A DNA stretch of 33,722 bases from Alistipes sp. (GTDB lineage: Bacteria > Bacteroidota > Bacteroidia > Bacteroidales > Rikenellaceae): NCBI GenBank assembly GCA_017629985.1, contig JAGBWD010000007.1, positions 1-33,722 of the forward strand, written 5' to 3'. Below are positions 33,525 through 33,722 of this stretch, one piece after another. How positions within the stretch are numbered: position 1 is the stretch's first letter; the number at the start of each line of letters is the position of its first letter. The position numbers and the translations under genes are program-made. The notes below the pieces were generated by a model. That model made no database searches. It had not been told where the DNA came from and was given only the letters and a program-made list of their open reading frames with translations.

Positions 33525-33555
33525 TTGGATGTTTCAGAAATATGGTTTATCTTTG
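33525..33555 (+). promoter_or_regulatory. Tandem promoter 2
   Basis: TTG (33525-33527), a 20-bp spacer and TATCTTTG (33548-33555), with TTTTGAAAAAAGTTTCC upstream as a probable UP element. Confidence 0.85.
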
Positions 33556-33634
33556 CACCGCTTTTCCGCTTTTTAGAAATGCGGCGATAACGAAAGAGGT
33601 TCTCAAATATTTTTGAAAAAAGTTTCCAAAAAAT

Positions 33635-33665
33635 TTGGTAGTTTCAAAAATATGAATTATCTTTG
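33635..33665 (+). promoter_or_regulatory. Tandem promoter 3
   Basis: TTG (33635-33637), a 20-bp spacer and TATCTTTG (33658-33665), same upstream block as promoter 2. The transcribed gene lies outside the window; an rRNA operon is the most likely reason for three strong promoters in series. Confidence 0.85.
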
Positions 33666-33722
33666 CACCGCTTTTCCGCTTTAAAAAAGTGGGTAAGTAA
33701 AAAAGTGAAGTTCTGATGCAAA

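Larger units (their letters stand above)
33501..33682 (+). repeat. Duplicated promoter unit, period 110 bp
   Basis: 33501-33572 and 33611-33682 agree at 66 of 72 positions, including an A/T-rich UP-like block, both promoter boxes and the start region GCACCGCTTTTCCGCTTT. The 38 bp between the two copies are not repeated. Confidence 0.85.

Overview
The window looks like chromosomal DNA of a gut-type Bacteroidales bacterium. The evidence is an adjacent SusC/SusD pair, lipoproteins with acidic residues after the lipobox cysteine, promoters of the Bacteroidetes form TTG-N19-20-TAnnTTTG, few Shine-Dalgarno sequences, and a fumarate reductase/succinate dehydrogenase AB pair. The strong preference for GAG and AAG codons is unlike Bacteroides proper, so I do not name a genus.

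Layout. (1) 1-2551: 3' part of sdhA, then sdhB and a terminator. (2) 2604-8462, minus strand: a LytS-type histidine kinase and LytTR response regulator (overlapping by 4 bp), then a Wza-like export lipoprotein, a Wzc-like tyrosine kinase with a C-terminal Tyr-Gly tract, and a small HAD hydrolase. (3) 8640-23818, plus strand: a Sus-like starch/maltodextrin locus with an SLC45-type sugar transporter, SusC, SusD, a two-module starch-binding lipoprotein, four GH13 enzymes assigned to surface/periplasm/cytoplasm by their signals, and a threonine aldolase-like PLP enzyme. (4) 24030-26758: tRNA-Lys(CTT), whose 3' end is repeated 2.65 kb downstream. Between the copies lie only an AT-rich adenine methyltransferase and an endonuclease that closely resembles HincII. 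(5) 27029-28564: a class II Fic protein, a 34-codon membrane micro-ORF with its own promoter-like and terminator-like signals, and two copies of a 60-bp intergenic repeat. (6) 28660-33241, minus strand: a cobalamin riboswitch, a long leader, an unrecognised 168-aa protein, and two large surface-type lipoproteins (collagen-like plus DUF4465; PKD-like repeats plus an unnamed C-terminal domain), read as a B12-controlled surface operon. (7) 33413-33722: three tandem strong promoters facing right, two of them in a 110-bp-period duplication, probably serving an rRNA operon or another very highly expressed gene outside the window.

How the parts work together. The starch locus forms one pathway: surface binding and cutting, SusC/D uptake, periplasmic trimming, inner-membrane import and cytoplasmic hydrolysis. 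The tRNA-anchored R-M island is the clearest horizontally acquired unit. It has no integrase but keeps helically phased TGAACC repeats near its ends, as if mobilised in trans. The B12 operon is the best lead for uncharacterised proteins: the riboswitch supports cobalamin control, while the role of each product is not established here.
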